A stretch of DNA of 64,000 nt from Platycnemis pennipes (Eukaryota; Arthropoda; Insecta; Odonata; Platycnemididae), in assembly GCA_933228895.1 (NCBI GenBank), contig OW121858.1, positions 32,015,859-32,079,858 of the forward strand, in the 5' to 3' direction. Under the pieces are notes generated by a model. The model had not been told where the DNA came from. It did not search any database and worked only from the letters and a program-made list of their open reading frames with translations. Position 1 is the stretch's first letter; each line of letters opens with the position of its first letter. The translations under genes were made by a program, and so were the position numbers. Positions 44,160-57,893 of this stretch are shown piece by piece.

Positions 44160-45206
44160 ACCCAATCAGCATCGTATGGCAGTTATACGTCGGACCAACG
44201 TCATTTTGATGTCACCAATGTCGTTTTAACATCGGCAGATAATGCCGTTATAAAAATGACGCATAATTGATACCTTTCTCCGATGTAAAAATGACATCGT
44301 CGATCGTATCGTAACTGATATCGATAATAGATATAGTTTTCCGATGTAAAAATGATGTCAGCTGAGCTGACTAATAAAGGGCATAAAAATGATCCTATTT
44401 TTCTGGTCGCTGGGTTTTATAAATTTGAGTATTCAAATGTTCTCCTCTGACATCAGAGAGAAGAAAATCAAATATTTGTGATTGGTCGGAACATCAGAAA
44501 CCATTTGGAGGCCTACATATAAAATAAGAAATGTGATTATTTAAGGATTCGATGTTTGTTTACATATTTCCTTAAGTAGGTATCTCATTACTATGATAAT
44601 TACTTAAAATTACCCATTTCTTAACAAGGAGAGTTCACCAGAAACCATTTGGAGGCCTACATATAAAATAAGAAATGTGATTATTTAAGGATTCGATGTT
44701 TGTTTACATATTTCCTTAAGTAGGTATCTCATTACTATGATAATTACTTAAAATTACCCATTTCTTAACAAGGAGAGTTGTGTCATGGATAAAGTGCAAG
44801 GTTTGTAGCGTGAACGTTTTTAGATTGAAACTACATCTCTCCATTTCTTTGTCCACCGCCGTTTTATTGTGCGCCCGTCCTTGATTATAACTATTTTTAA
44901 CATGTTTATGCAGTATGTATTTGAACTATCTAACTTATTAAATCATCCCAATATCATGAAAAATCAGTCCATGGTAATATCAGACATACGTCGGTCCGAT
45001 ATCATTTATATGTCACTGTATAGAGGTGTCTTTTTATCATCAAATTAATATCGGCCCAATATCGTCAGCAAATGTCATTTTTATAATGGAAAATGTTATC
45101 ACTTTTGACATTTGCCGATATCGGTAGGCAATATTGGGTTGACCAATAAGTGATATGCGACGGTGTAAAAATGATATTAGGCCGATATCATTGATGCTGC
45201 TTGGGT
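44160..45206. mobile_element. ACCCAAGCAGC MITE, copy 2 counterpart
   Basis: Equivalent of 20948-21850, enlarged by the internal 144-bp tandem duplication. Confidence 0.72.
44495..44782 (+). repeat. 144-bp tandem duplication unique to copy 2
   Basis: CAGAAACCATTTGGAGG... to ...AACAAGGAGAGTT occurs twice in a row with almost no change; copy 1 has it once. Confidence 0.93.
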
Positions 45207-45266
45207 TTATTCCCTCGTTTTCCTCGCCAGCAGATGTCATTGACAGGTTCACTGACCTCGCACCAA

Positions 45267-45646
45267 TAAGGGTGTTTACTCGGAACCGAAATCTCAATTT
45301 CGTACACGAAATGGTTAGATGGAAACGAAAAGTGAATTTTAGCGAAAAATCAATCTTCTAACTCCAGAGTCATTCACTTCAATAAATCAAAAATTAACAT
45401 GAGCAACAGGTGACGCCCACTAAAAACAAGCTGCTTTGAGACTTACTACGTCATCCGACTCCCGTCCTAGACTGCTTTTTAGGGGAAGGGAAGGGAGTGG
45501 ATGGGGTTGTCGGAAAGTCTGCTCTTGCACAGATCCTGTCGCAACCGCTCCCATTGTAAGAGTCAGGTTAATGTGTCCCCCATTGCGAATTGGGCGAAGT
45601 AGCTTCGCGGGCTCGGTTGTGATTGGACGAGGTGGATGACGTACTA
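45267..45646. repeat. Dispersed repeat R2, copy 2 counterpart
   Basis: Equivalent of 21911-22290. Confidence 0.82.
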
Positions 45647-45796
45647 ATTCCTGCCAAAAATTTGTATTGATTTACGCAACGAATTTAGATTGAGGAATCC
45701 CAGTTTACAAGAGAGATAAATGTGTATTTTAACACCATTTGAAAAAACAAAGAAATATCGGGATGCGCTGCCTTGTTGCAGACGTAACAGGTTTAA

Positions 45797-47164
45797 AGGC
45801 CATTCTACAATGGGAGTAAGACGTAAGGAGCTGTCGTAAGGGAGATGGCCAAGTCCCATCTCTCCATCTCTACGTCTAACGGCAGGCCAATCAGAGCGCC
45901 TCATTACTACTGCCGGTGTCAGTCACGGGTTGTTGCTTTTGTGGAAGATTTTTTGACTAGGGAAGAATTGCGGACGTATTTGAAATAATCCTTGGTCGTG
46001 AACTTGAAAGATGGCGAGTTTAGACGACCTTAATATTAACTGATGCCTCATTGAATAATATTTGGATTGTTTTTTCCCGCATTCTAACTAAATCTTTATT
46101 GTATGTACCAGTTTCTTGGTTTATTTGGATGATTAATGTCCTTGTAAGTTTTAAATGGCATATACTGATCGACACCCACCAATATCGTCCAAAATGTCAA
46201 AAACGTGGCATGGACAGTTGTATTTCTATGATAAAATGAAAGGGTACACTGAAATAAATAATGTAAATCAAAGATTGTCTTGCTGTTAACCTTCCTGGCC
46301 ACTTTATATATAGAAATCAATGGTTAGACAGTGGACTTATAAGTGAATTGAATCCCATAATGATCTTTTCTCTGGGTTCATTTAAGACCAAACATCCATG
46401 ATTTGTTTCAGTTCTGATCACATCCCAGACAGCTTTGTTAGTGTTGCTAGGTGTCTGAATTTAATTGCTATTTGCCATGATTTTTCAATCTTTATACAAT
46501 AGTACAAGGCACTCACTTTAAAGTGGCCAGCAACCGCAATTCAAGGGGAAGTTGAGAGCGAATGCTTGTCTTCTTCAGCCCGTCCTTAACTAAGTTCAAC
46601 AAAATGTTAAATTGAGACACACATTCTGGTAGTCTTCTTAACGAATTAAGTTCAAACAGCCAAGTAACAAGGTAAGGGTATAAAGTAATATTCAGAATAA
46701 AATATAAAATGCAGATTTCACCACCTTTCTTCATGTCCATTCATTTATTCATAGAATAGGTTGTTATGGGCACCATGGATTGTTCTCATGTTGCCTGGAA
46801 AGTAGGATGGACCCAACATCTTCTCCTATAGTCTTACGTCTTTTCGATTGATGGACATGCAAAGCTGTTACTACACCTGCCCCCATTACGATAATCAACG
46901 TTGAAGCAGCGGCGGCAATCTCTGCGTTCATTTTCGAATACTTTATCTCAACAGTATATTTGTTGACAGTGTTCTCTATTCTACGCCCGAAAAAATCGAC
47001 ACTCATTTGTCTTCAATATCCATGAATATACGACCGGAGTGCTTCCGAATGGACCGTGATCGACGTCGATATTTTTACGACATACGTCAGCATTGGAGAT
47101 TGACTGTCGTAAGGAAATCCTTACGTCTTAAGCGCTACGGCTTACGTCCATTATAGAATGGACT
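45797..47164 (-). mobile_element. PIF/Harbinger element H5, copy 2 counterpart
   Basis: Equivalent of 22441-23808, with the same decayed transposase pieces at 46513-47006 (minus strand). The frames carry no new stops or repairs. Confidence 0.85.
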
Positions 47165-47250
47165 TACCAGTTGACGTGGCGAGGCATAGGAAATATTCTT
47201 ATTACCTGAACTTACACCATTGCATTTCAGAGGCCCTCAGCTCAAATAAA

Positions 47251-47789
47251 GCCAATATAAAGCTAATAATTAGTCACATTTAATCAGTGCAGTTTGGGTT
47301 AGGGGTAAAGTACTCGCTTCACAGTGTCGACGTCCCTGGTTCGAGACTCGAGGCACCAGGCAAATCAGAACAAATATTGTACGTGCGTCGGGACTGCGTG
47401 GTCAAAGATAGGGAAATTAAAAATCACGATCACACTTCATGCTCTTACGTTAATTTCGTACACAAAAAACGACAGGGCGTGCGGACGCATTTCCGAGACC
47501 ACCACGTACTAATTACGTGATATAGGTAAATAACGTAAGTAACCATATTACGCACTAATTACGTAATTTTAGTATATTACGTAATTAGTACGTAAAATAG
47601 TTAAGATGCATCCCGCATAAATAGGTTAAAATATGTATAACCAGGGATAGTCGTACAACGAGACTGCGATGAAAAAAAATTGAATGCAGAGAGTCTCGAG
47701 CTAGGGACGTCGACATCGTGAAGGGAGGACTTTACCCCTAATCCCAACTGCACTCATCAAACATGACTAATTATTAGCTTTATATTGGC
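47251..47789. mobile_element. Foldback with tRNA-like arms, copy 2 counterpart
   Basis: Equivalent of 23895-24433. The B box GGTTCGAGACT is preserved. Confidence 0.75.
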
Positions 47790-48026
47790 AATAAAATATT
47801 TCAAACTCGTTTTTTGACGAAGTTATTGGATATATATAACCCTATATGGGGGTGATTCGTAAATAATTAATCAAGGACTACCTGCCTGGCAAATTTCGTC
47901 AAAATCCTAGACCCGAAACTCGGACACTCCCCTTGTCAGAGTAAATGTCATTGTGTAGATCCAGGGACTCAATGAACGAACAGTAATGTTGAAGTTATTG
48001 TCTTTTAGTGAGAATTTACATGGTAA

Positions 48027-49560
48027 AGCCCGAATCACACGATCACTTTTCTCGTCCCTTTAAGGTGGCTGGTTCGGTAATCGTGAGTCGTTGAGAACTA
48101 ATGCTCATATAATTTCAATGGCACTAAAAAATTGCTTGTAGGTGATTAAATTACACGACATTTTAACCGGATGCCTCAAATTCTCAAGTCATATTGAAAC
48201 ATTGCCCTTTTTAATTTAATTATTGACATGAAACATAACATAAAACTTGACTTGATTCGGTTTCTGGCAACCTGAACGTTGTCACTCTGTGCATATCCTT
48301 TGACCTTGGATATGTTGGTTTTAATGTAAGGATTGAAAAAGGATGTAATTTTGTGCTATGGGTATTTGCATACTTTGTAGTGACGAAATAATTGTGATTA
48401 AACGCTTAAACATTTATAACATTTCTTTAAACCATTTATTTAATCTCTCTTTTTTACTCGGCAACAACGCACATTCTGCAATTCGGCACTGCTGTTGTGT
48501 AGGCAATTGTTTCTGTGTTTCAGCGGTCGTAACGGTAGGTGTCGTATTCGTCTATTCTCAAGTAGAGGCACTGTATCCCAATACAGTGCCTCTATTCTCA
48601 AGAACCATAGATTAGAGCACGAATAAAACAATTTGTACAAGTAGCCTCCTTGAATTAAAGAAGAGAATTCTTCTTTCTTCTTTAATCTATGTCGAGAACT
48701 CTGTCAAGGGGACTACATTGTAATATTCGCGGACTTTGTGGTGTGATTTGTTGTGGTTTCTCGCGCGCTCGCTTTCCCTCGTCTGATTCCACGTTGCCAA
48801 ATGCACCTCAAAACTTCGCGCGCGATATTTGAAAATTTAAGGAATATTTATTTCTTTCATATATACGGAGGAAATAAGTCGATAACACTAGTTGATTTTC
48901 TGAGAATAGAAATTGTTGGCCAACATCCACATCATTTCAGTTTTTGGAGAAAATCTATATGGTAGAAACGTAAATAATACATAATTGACCCTTACGAAGC
49001 GGGGTGCGCCATAAGGGCCCATGTTAAAAAAACCTTAAATATCTCAAAAACTACACTGAAAACCCCAAAAAATTTTCTCGTAGAATTTTAGAGCATAATT
49101 AAAGGAACAAATATTGCAATTATGAACAAAATCTATACACCTGTAAATTTCGACCCAGCCACCTTAAAGGGATCATTTAAAGCTATAGCTTTCAGGGACC
49201 GCAAAAATGATAGCTCAAGCCATCATTTCGCCGCTCACACGATCATTTTCACCGTCCCTTCTCGTATCATTTCTGTTCGCGAGATACGGTAAACAACTTC
49301 GTAACTATGGATTATTTACATCGTCGTCGACTGCTTTTGGCTGCAGCCAAACGTTTCTTTCAGAACGTGCGCTCTGATTGGCTAAATGACAGGCCCGAGG
49401 GACGGAAAAAAGGACGTGCTCAAATGACGAAAAAAGGGATAGCGATCCTTATCATTGAAGAATCATATTCGTGAAGTGAATAAGTCAGACGATCATTTTT
49501 AAGCTATCATTTGAGCTATCCCTGAAAAGGGACGTAAAAAATGATCGTGTGATTCAGGCT
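48027..49560. mobile_element. PIF/Harbinger-like MITE H6, copy 2 counterpart
   Basis: Equivalent of 24671-26204, with the nested TTAA-flanked element at 48064-49163 and the same 14-bp-stem hairpin near 48563-48594. Confidence 0.9.
48064..49163. mobile_element. Nested TTAA-flanked element, copy 2 counterpart
   Basis: Equivalent of 24708-25807, identical termini and flanks. Confidence 0.7.
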
Positions 49561-49695
49561 TAACTAACGACATGAGAAAGCTTGTTTTCGACTGTCGCCA
49601 ATGGTTACACCGTGAACATTTAGATAGGTGTTCAGTGTCCAGACTGCCCAGTGTCCTTTAGAAGGAAATTCGTCCTCAGGGGACATCTGCGCACG

Positions 49696-50966
49696 ACCGC
49701 CATATTGTTGTAAACCTTCAGGGTTAACACCATAGGTTGGCAGCACGCGCGGCCGACAATAGGGGTTAGCGGTACACTCGGAGGTTGGCAGTTCACTCGG
49801 CCATATAATGGGTTATAGTAAACAAACGTAAGAATGGGCAAGAATATGGGATTCAGGAGAGAGGGAGTAGTTGAGCGACCGCGAAGGAAAGGCAGTGGAG
49901 AGAAGGATTTGGTGGAAGTTAAAAGGACGCGAGGAAAGTAGAGTGAACGAGACGTACACGTCGCCAAAATGGATTCTTGGGAGGAATCGTCGGCGGAACA
50001 AAGCCGATCTTATTGCAGAGACCCATGAATAAGACATCGCAAAGCACGGAGCTAGACGGAGGAAACGTCGGAGGAGAAAACGGCACGGGAAGGCGAGCCT
50101 CGGCCCGATGTCGTAGAGAGAGAGAACATGTCGCAGTAATAACGATAAGTGAAAGGAACTGAAACATTTCTTAAGGCCGTTGTACACGGTACAGTTTCTT
50201 GTACAAGATCTTGTACCATAAATTGAACGGCGAGATTGGACGAAGATATTGTACAAGATTTTGGTTCATGGTCGTACACGATCAAAGATTTTCATGCAAT
50301 TTGTGCGCCAATAACCGGCGCAGATATCGTTTTCTGTCGAACAGCTGAATCGCGATATTCGATGACGATAGTATTTTGAAAATACTGCCATAGTTAGTGG
50401 GTTACAATGATTTGATACCATTAATCTTAGCATTAATAACATGAAATTTTACGATTGGTTACTTGCACTCTTTCATCGGCTCGAGAAACCCATCATTTAT
50501 CCTCCAAACATGTTAATGTTAATATTTCCTTTTTTGTTCAATAACGTCATCTTAATTTCACTGAGTTTTAATGTTTGACAAGGTACAAGAAATCGTACCA
50601 TGTACAACGGCCTTTAAAACATTATTCAAAGAAATTTAGCCCAGAGAGTAACACCATATAAGGATTGGTTTATATTACATGGTCAATATAAGTGTACTTA
50701 CATATTGTGTAAATTGGACCCAATGTTCTATTTGAAAAGATTAAATTTGATTGATTGTGCATGAATAAGGTAAATAGTCTATTTGCTTGATATTCCCTCA
50801 TCTGACCATTATTTATTGCAAGTGACTGAAGTATTGATATATGTATGTGGTTTATATATGTGTGTGTGGAAGGTGAAATATTACTTAGCTAGCGGGACGA
50901 CGGACAAAGTGAGGTAGCTGGACCGGGACGGAAGGAGCAGGGTCACGTTGGTATGTTTGAGTATAT
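49696..50966 (+). repeat. Dispersed repeat family A, copy 2 counterpart
   Basis: Equivalent of 26340-27610. Confidence 0.75.
50174..50613. mobile_element. MITE H2, copy 2 counterpart
   Basis: Equivalent of 26818-27257, with the TTA flanks intact. Confidence 0.93.
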
Positions 50967-51015
50967 TTTAGGGAATAAGTGCAGCAAACGCGAACATTAG
51001 AATGTTACAGTGTTT

Positions 51016-51630
51016 TTGATTCAGGTGCGTCCAGGTAACTGCACGGGCCTGGATATTCTGACGCTGAAAGTGGAAGCTTGTGTGTATAAAGTGAATATAA
51101 TTTGGGATCCCTACGAAATCGGTCTAGATAACGAACTTGAATATGTGCAGAGAAGATCGGCAAGATTTGTAAAGGGACGGTACGATAACTATATTAGCCA
51201 GTATAACCAGCCTATTAAATGAATTAAAATGGGAATCATTGTCAGATCGCAGGTTGAAAAATAGTCTTAATCTCCTAAATAAATTCCAAGATAATATTTT
51301 CAGTGACGTAGTTAAAAATATTTTGCGAACTCCAACTTACTAAGGAAGACTGGACCATGATTACAAAATTAGATAAATTGATTGCCGAACTGACAGATTC
51401 AAAATGTCCTTTTTTCCTCGTACAATTAGGGATATGAGTAGTGGTAAATATCTCCGATACGAGTGAATCAATCCTTATCAATTAGCTTGCCATTTTTATC
51501 TTTTTAAATATTGCAGTTCAGACTAGTATATTATTGCTAATCCTTTTTATGCATGATATGTAGTGCATGTTTCGTGAGAATTCTCCCCCTGCCAAACACC
51601 TTTGAGGTGGCTTGCAGGGTATTATGGTAA
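51016..51630 (+). pseudogene. CR1/Jockey-like LINE 3' fragment, copy 2 counterpart
   Basis: Equivalent of 27660-28275, with several substitutions clustered around 51040-51320, more than the average of the block. Confidence 0.82.
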
Positions 51631-54600
51631 ACAGGGTAATGAATTGAAATTCCCGTCTAAAACCTCATAGACATTTATTTCTTCCTATAGGACGTGAAAT
51701 CCAGAGAGGAAAATCCGCTGGTTGCCATGGTGATATAAGTAATAGATAACAAACTCTTCCAGTATTGACGACGGCTGCAAGAGGAAAAAACGAAGCCTCG
51801 AGTTATCAGCTGACAATGCTATCTGTTCTCTTCACAGAGATTGGCGATTTTTCCTCGAGAATGGGAAATGGGAACGAAATATATTTCTCGCGTATTGGTG
51901 ACGAAACTGATGCGAAGTTTTCTCACAAATCCAATACATAAAGTGGAATGCACGTATGTAAATACATTCGCCTGAAACTCAAGACCAAATGCAGCACAGC
52001 CTTGAAACTTAAAAGTTTAATACATGTCATCCTTGGACAGACGATATGCTAGTTTCATTGCTACTAATGGTCCTCGGTTCGACCACAGTCAAGTCAAAGG
52101 AGTCCCCGTAAGAAATACAGGTAAAAGGGCTTTCTTTATGTTTGCGGCCATGTTTTCATTTGACAATTTTAATTGGAAATACACTATGAACAAATTCAAT
52201 AAATATTCTCATTATTATCCTCGAATTCTGATTTCGGATCAAAATACTGGTACTTCAGTAAAAGCTGACGATTCTGCTGATATTGTTTCACCCCATATAG
52301 CCCTATCCCCCTGACGACTAAAAGGTATTTTTGCATTATAAAGTAGAACGCAGACGTGTTAATTGGCGTATTCATTAGCCTAAAACTTAATGTAGCACGG
52401 CATACTGTAGCGCCACTATCATGTAACTAAGTGGTTTATGCTTTTTTTGTGAGCAAATATTTATTGAATTCAACTGAACAAGTGAGGTAAGGCAAGCACT
52501 TGTTTACAATGTTCAAATTTCGCATCTTTTTACTAGTTTTTCGTGAGACGACATTTCTCTTCACATTATTGACCTGCAAATTTTACTGCGACAGCCATGC
52601 TCTGCCGTGTAAACACGTATAAAATTGTTGATTTTCAAAGTCCTTGTCCTTCTAATATATAAGTGATGGAAAGGCCACATTATTTTATTGCCAATCAATA
52701 GAAGGGTCAAAACATTATGTCCTGAAATTTTCACAAAAATGACATCCACTCCATAATTCGGTGGAGTCTCCTTAAGGAGGCGTAAAAGTACAATTTTTAA
52801 AGAGTAATAACTTTATATCACAACCTTGCTCGTGAAAAAATATTTCCACCTGTATATTTTAGATAATTAAACTTCTGTTATAAAGAGTTATAAAGAATAC
52901 AGTTGTAGTGGATCGGCTTGGCCAGGCGATCGTCTCGGAATACACTTTCTTAATCTTTTATCAGCCACCTCGGTTATCTTAGAATGTTGGGAGGGGGACG
53001 TATAAACGGTATGCGGCTTCCCTTCGTGGAAACTTTACTCGTAGCTACTACATCACGCGTTTAACATCGCTGATCTCACTTTACCGTTAACTCGTGACTT
53101 GTGCCGAAGACTTACTATAGGAACATCCTTCCCAGCTGCAGTCTACCATTCATCTTAAAGGTGAGAGTTAATTCATTATTAGTGACATAAGAGTGCTACC
53201 TACTTGTATCACGGCTGGGACACCACGAATATTACATTAGAGGATTATTAGTGTTGCAATCCACAAGGGCGTGCACTACGCTCTTGCACCCTTACGCTCT
53301 TTCTTGCACTTTCACCCTTTTCTGCACTAACTAGCTCTATTCCGACATTAGCGCCATGGACACTCTGTGGCAGTGGTGTTTATTGCAAAAAGTTGACGAG
53401 CATGTATCGTGTGGTTTCGGAAGAGATTTCTCTGTGAGCACAATCGGGATGTGAAAGTAAACGACTTGTCTGTGCTGTTTCTGCATGTAATGATAAACCC
53501 TATTTTTGAGGCGTTGTTGATGGTGTTTGGTAATCTTTTGGTATTCTTCGTATCCTTTAATACGAAGTCGCAACGGTGTTAAGATTATGTCAACAAATGT
53601 TGGTGCGCAAAATAACAAACAGGCGCAATTCACAACGCAGGTATATTATTACTTAACAAGGCTTTAATTGAAATATCCAACAACAGCTTAACATGCTGTT
53701 TATTTCTCGTAAAACCAATTTTATCAACGTAGGATCCATTGCGAATATATCAATACTCTCCGGTTATGAAATCCGGAGCAATTTACATAAATGGTTGTTA
53801 CCATGAAATTTTAATCATAACTAAGTAAATAAAGATTTACATTCATTAAAAATTACGAGCATGATGCGTTGTACCCTATACTGCTCTTGATAAAGGTACA
53901 GAGCATTAATATAAACAGTAGGTACGTACCTACATGTAAGTAATATTGAATTTGATGCCTGGATATGGACTTTTTACATCAAATACTATGTTTTCTCTTC
54001 TTTTGTATTGCCAATTACTAATCCATGGATATACAATTGTATGGCTAGTTAAGTTTCAATACTTGAGATGGTCCGGCATTCATTTACCAAGTCCATGTGG
54101 AAAGCAGACGCATGGGATCGTGACGTGCTCTCATATTTTTATATTTTCCCCTGACAAAGGCCTCGAAAATGACAAATAATGTGTAATAAAAGTTTGTGAT
54201 GATGATTTAATGTGGGGAAAATGGTAGGAAGTGGATTTGTTGGGATTTAGCATGAAGAACTGTAAAATTTGTTTCGGTGACATAGGAATTCATGCTCGGC
54301 ACGATGACATGTATATTTCTGATATTAATGTGCAGCTGATGCAGCCAAAGCTACAAAGATAGTGTGATAAGTCGTCGTGCACTACATTATGAGTGAAAAA
54401 GCATAAACCACGGTGATTTCCGTGAGATAAGCGCTGTTGGAAAAACATTTACCGTGTCAATCAATTCCTCATTGTTGTTATGATGTAAATGCTTTGTTGA
54501 TTATGTGGTATTACTTTTATTTTTCGAAATAAAATGATAGTGTCATAAGTAAATATTTCAGCTGTATGGTAAGAAATGAGTAGTTACAAATAGGACTTCC

Positions 54601-56240
54601 TATGTGGTTGATGCCCATGATGAAATAAATGCCTTGAGTGTGAACGTGATTTTCTGAGCAATAACTGTGTTAATACAAAGTAGAAGCCTTGACTTTAGTT
54701 CAGCGTAGAATTTCTGAGCAAATTAATTTAAATTGTAGAATCAGCTTGGTGAGTGAGGGAATCATTGCAAGATGCATAGGCTAAGGCAAACTAAAGAGAA
54801 GGATGTAGGTGCATCAAGATTTATCGTTATGGTTTAACACATTTATTTCAGTATATTTGACGATTTTTAATGTCTTGGGCAAGTTATCAGATTCATAGGG
54901 ATTAAAGTTTGAACCCAGTATCAGTGTGTTTTTCAGTGTTAACTTCCTCAAGCCAGTTTTTTAATGCCAATAAACTTGTCATAGGCAGTCTTGTGGGATA
55001 ATAGCATTGATCTGCTTGCTTTCGTCAGTAAGCTTGCTGTCGCTTCTGCACCTGCATAACCATTTGTAAGGAGAGACAGTGGCTTTATTCATATAGCAAG
55101 AGGGAATAGTCAGGGAGAGGGTTGAAGTTTTTGTAATAAGAGTACGTAGTTGAGTATTTGGTTAGAATTCCTTCAAGACGTGAAACAGTTACATTATTGT
55201 ATACCGTTTCCGTTGAAATCTTGTGCTGTAGGCCATTAATAAATCATAACAGTGCCATGGAAAATAATTACCTTTCAAAGGACTCGAATTTCCCGCAGGG
55301 TAATTCGCCGTAGCGACAGTGAATTGTTCTGTACCTCGTAAGTTGGTAAAAAACTTGGCAACGTGCGTGATTTTTAGCTTCTCTCATTGGGGGAAAATCG
55401 ATGTGTCGTCATCAATTTTGATGGCGTCACTGCCATCTAAGGCCGCACAGACTATTATACGAATACTTCCAAATGGTAGCAGCGTCATTGTTGCCAAACA
55501 CTTTTCATAAATATGAATATTAAAAAGTTCAAAGCAAAGAGTTCTATTTGAAAGGGAACAGTTTGTAACAAATTAAGAACTTATTTAACCGATTTTAGAA
55601 TGCGTATTATCGGGATTGAGCATGTATTCTCACTTTGTAAATTAAACGTGGCAACTACGCGTCAGTCATGTTTCAAGGTCAAAATGAGCTAAAAGAGCTT
55701 GTAAAAAGAGAATGCAGCTACAACGCGCTATGTAATAGCGGACTCATATAGCTATTGTGTATGCATTATAACCCAATAGATGATTTTCCATGTAGGTGTT
55801 TTTCTGGATCTGTATTTTATTCATTAAATAACAAATAGCTTTTTTACGGGAGTTTGAATCTCGGAGTCACGGTGGAACCTCCTTAAGTGATAGGCCGATA
55901 TTTATAACAGTACCTAAAACAATTCTAAATTCTAAATTGTTACAGAATGCAAAGGAATACCATCATTGCATGCGTGCATCATTTGATAATATATTGTAGC
56001 AAACCGACCCCTCGCACCGCGGATGGTGTTTATTTAATTTTGGCGTCGCACCGCAGTCAAATGAATAACGGAAAGAACTGAACGGCATATTATCCGGGAT
56101 TCCCGGTTATCCGTGCACCCTTTATCAGTATCATGGTACCATTGTACTAATACATCGTACCTGGATTAGTACCATGACCCAATCTTTCGCTAATTCGCAA
56201 ACATTCTCCAAAGGAATTATTGGAAGGTGATATTCTGTCC
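51631..56240. other. Counterpart of the long featureless stretch
   Basis: Equivalent of 28276-32885. Only scattered substitutions; no gene recognised. Confidence 0.4.
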
Positions 56241-56351
56241 AATATTTTTTTATTGTCTTGATCGAAAGTTTATAACATCTGGAGTACGTGTTTTAAGCCA
56301 TCGATTTTTAAATGACGTTAAGTATTTTTCCTCATTAATTAAAAAGTGAAA
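56241..56351 (+). repeat. Dispersed repeat DR1 left half, copy 2 counterpart
   Basis: Equivalent of 32886-32996. Confidence 0.8.
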
Positions 56352-56355
56352 ATAT

Positions 56356-56825
56356 CAGGGGTGATTTCTCACCAAACACGCACTACATATCATGCATAAA
56401 AAAGGAATAGTATTAATATACTAGTCAGAACTTCACTTTTTAAAAAAGATAGAAATTGCAAAGCAAACATGCAAAAACATTCTGTTAGTAGGGTTAGCTT
56501 TAAGTACTCATACCAACATGCAGCTACCTATGCTATCCATTGCTACTCTCCGATTGGACATATTTACCGTTATTGGTATCTCTAATTGTACGAGGGAAAA
56601 AGGACATTTTGAATCTGTCAGTTAAGGCAATCAATTTCTCTAATTTTATGATTATGGTCCAGTCTACCATAGTTGGGGTTCGCAAAATATTTTTAACATC
56701 ATCACTGAAAATATTGTCTTGGAATTTACTTAAGAGATTAAGTCTAAATTTCAACCTGCGATCTGACAATGATTCCCATTTTAATTGATTAAATAGACTG
56801 GTTACGCTAAGACGCTGGTTACTTC
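56356..56825 (-). pseudogene. CR1/Jockey-like LINE fragment, inverted, copy 2 counterpart
   Basis: Equivalent of 33001-33470; the 78-codon frame at 56533-56769 is unchanged. Confidence 0.8.
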
Positions 56826-57374
56826 CTTAGCTGTTGGACGACTCCCACGGAAATGACTATTACTTGTGCTCCTATTGCTTCGGCGATTAAATTTCGCAGC
56901 ACACTGATCCTAAAATTTCTCGTTTTGCAGTTCGCAATCTCCTTGACAAGTTGAGGAGATTTTGAGGAGACTCGACCACTGCTGGCGTTCAACTCTCACC
57001 ACTCTTCGCAATCCGGACACAAAAACTGCCGAGGATGTCTTCTAACCTGGAGATGGTCCTCTCAAGCCTCCAGGCGACCTCCCAAGACAACGCCCAACCA
57101 CTTTCCCTGCACCCAAACACCACGGCACCCGCTTCAGTGAGTGGAACCTCGTACAAAGACAATCCCAGTCTTACCTTTACGAAGTATTTAATATTATATT
57201 AACCATATAGAAAGTACAATATAGAAGATGACCCACCGCACAGGACTTAACTGTTATACGTTTTGGAGATAGTACTGGAAGTTTTTCCTAGATGGCGTGG
57301 AAGGAATTTTTCGCGTTACGTCACAAACGATATATATAGCTTTCGATATTCTAATCGACATAAGCGGCACACAA

Positions 57375-57806
57375 AGGTGCGTTTACACGTAGCAGTTGAC
57401 TGCTATGATAGTCAACTTCTAACAACTATTAAACTCCACTCGCATGTGTAAATAGCAACTGCAATGCGAGTTCAGGTCGATACTGGACCCGTCTACGTTC
57501 CAGCGGAAATGTATCCAATAGACTCGCAACAATCGCCAACGGAAAGCAATAGACGACGGAATTTGGATATAATAACAAGGATATCCCTCCCCAAAAGGGG
57601 AGATATTACTCTTTAAAGAATGGGAACAAAAGATAATCGTCAATGGAATTTATTGCTTGAAGAAATTCATGCAAATTTAGGCGAAATTCACTATTAAAAT
57701 AACATGCTTTTTATTTGTTGTAGCAACGCCTAAATAGCGGCTTCAAGCTGCATGGAAGTTAACGCAGACGCATCATAGCAGTCAACTGCTACGTGTAAAC
57801 GCTGCT
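57375..57806. mobile_element. MITE H7, copy 2 counterpart, internally diverged
   Basis: Equivalent of 34020-34495, but from about 57630 it differs at many positions and lacks about 40 bp near its right end. Confidence 0.85.
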
Positions 57807-57893
57807 TAACATATGCTATTGTTGTAGTTTTGTTATTTTATTATAATGGTGCGATATACCTTTACCTAACGTCAACATCTACATGGATAAGTT

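Larger units (their letters stand above)
41253..57893 (+). repeat. 16.6-kb segmental duplication, copy 2
   Basis: Direct repeat of 17982-34582. The offset shifts from 23271 to 23212 (a 1-bp and a 58-bp loss near 42758 and 43165), then to 23356 (a 144-bp tandem duplication), then 23355. Its left breakpoint lies in the RNase H part of the LINE fragment; its right flank is new sequence. Confidence 0.97.

Noticed and set aside
17982..57893. Giant LTR retroelement, with the 16.6-kb direct repeats as LTRs
   Set aside because: No LTR-type ends, no primer-binding site or gag-pol between them; the interior is LINE sequence and the repeats contain assorted MITEs.
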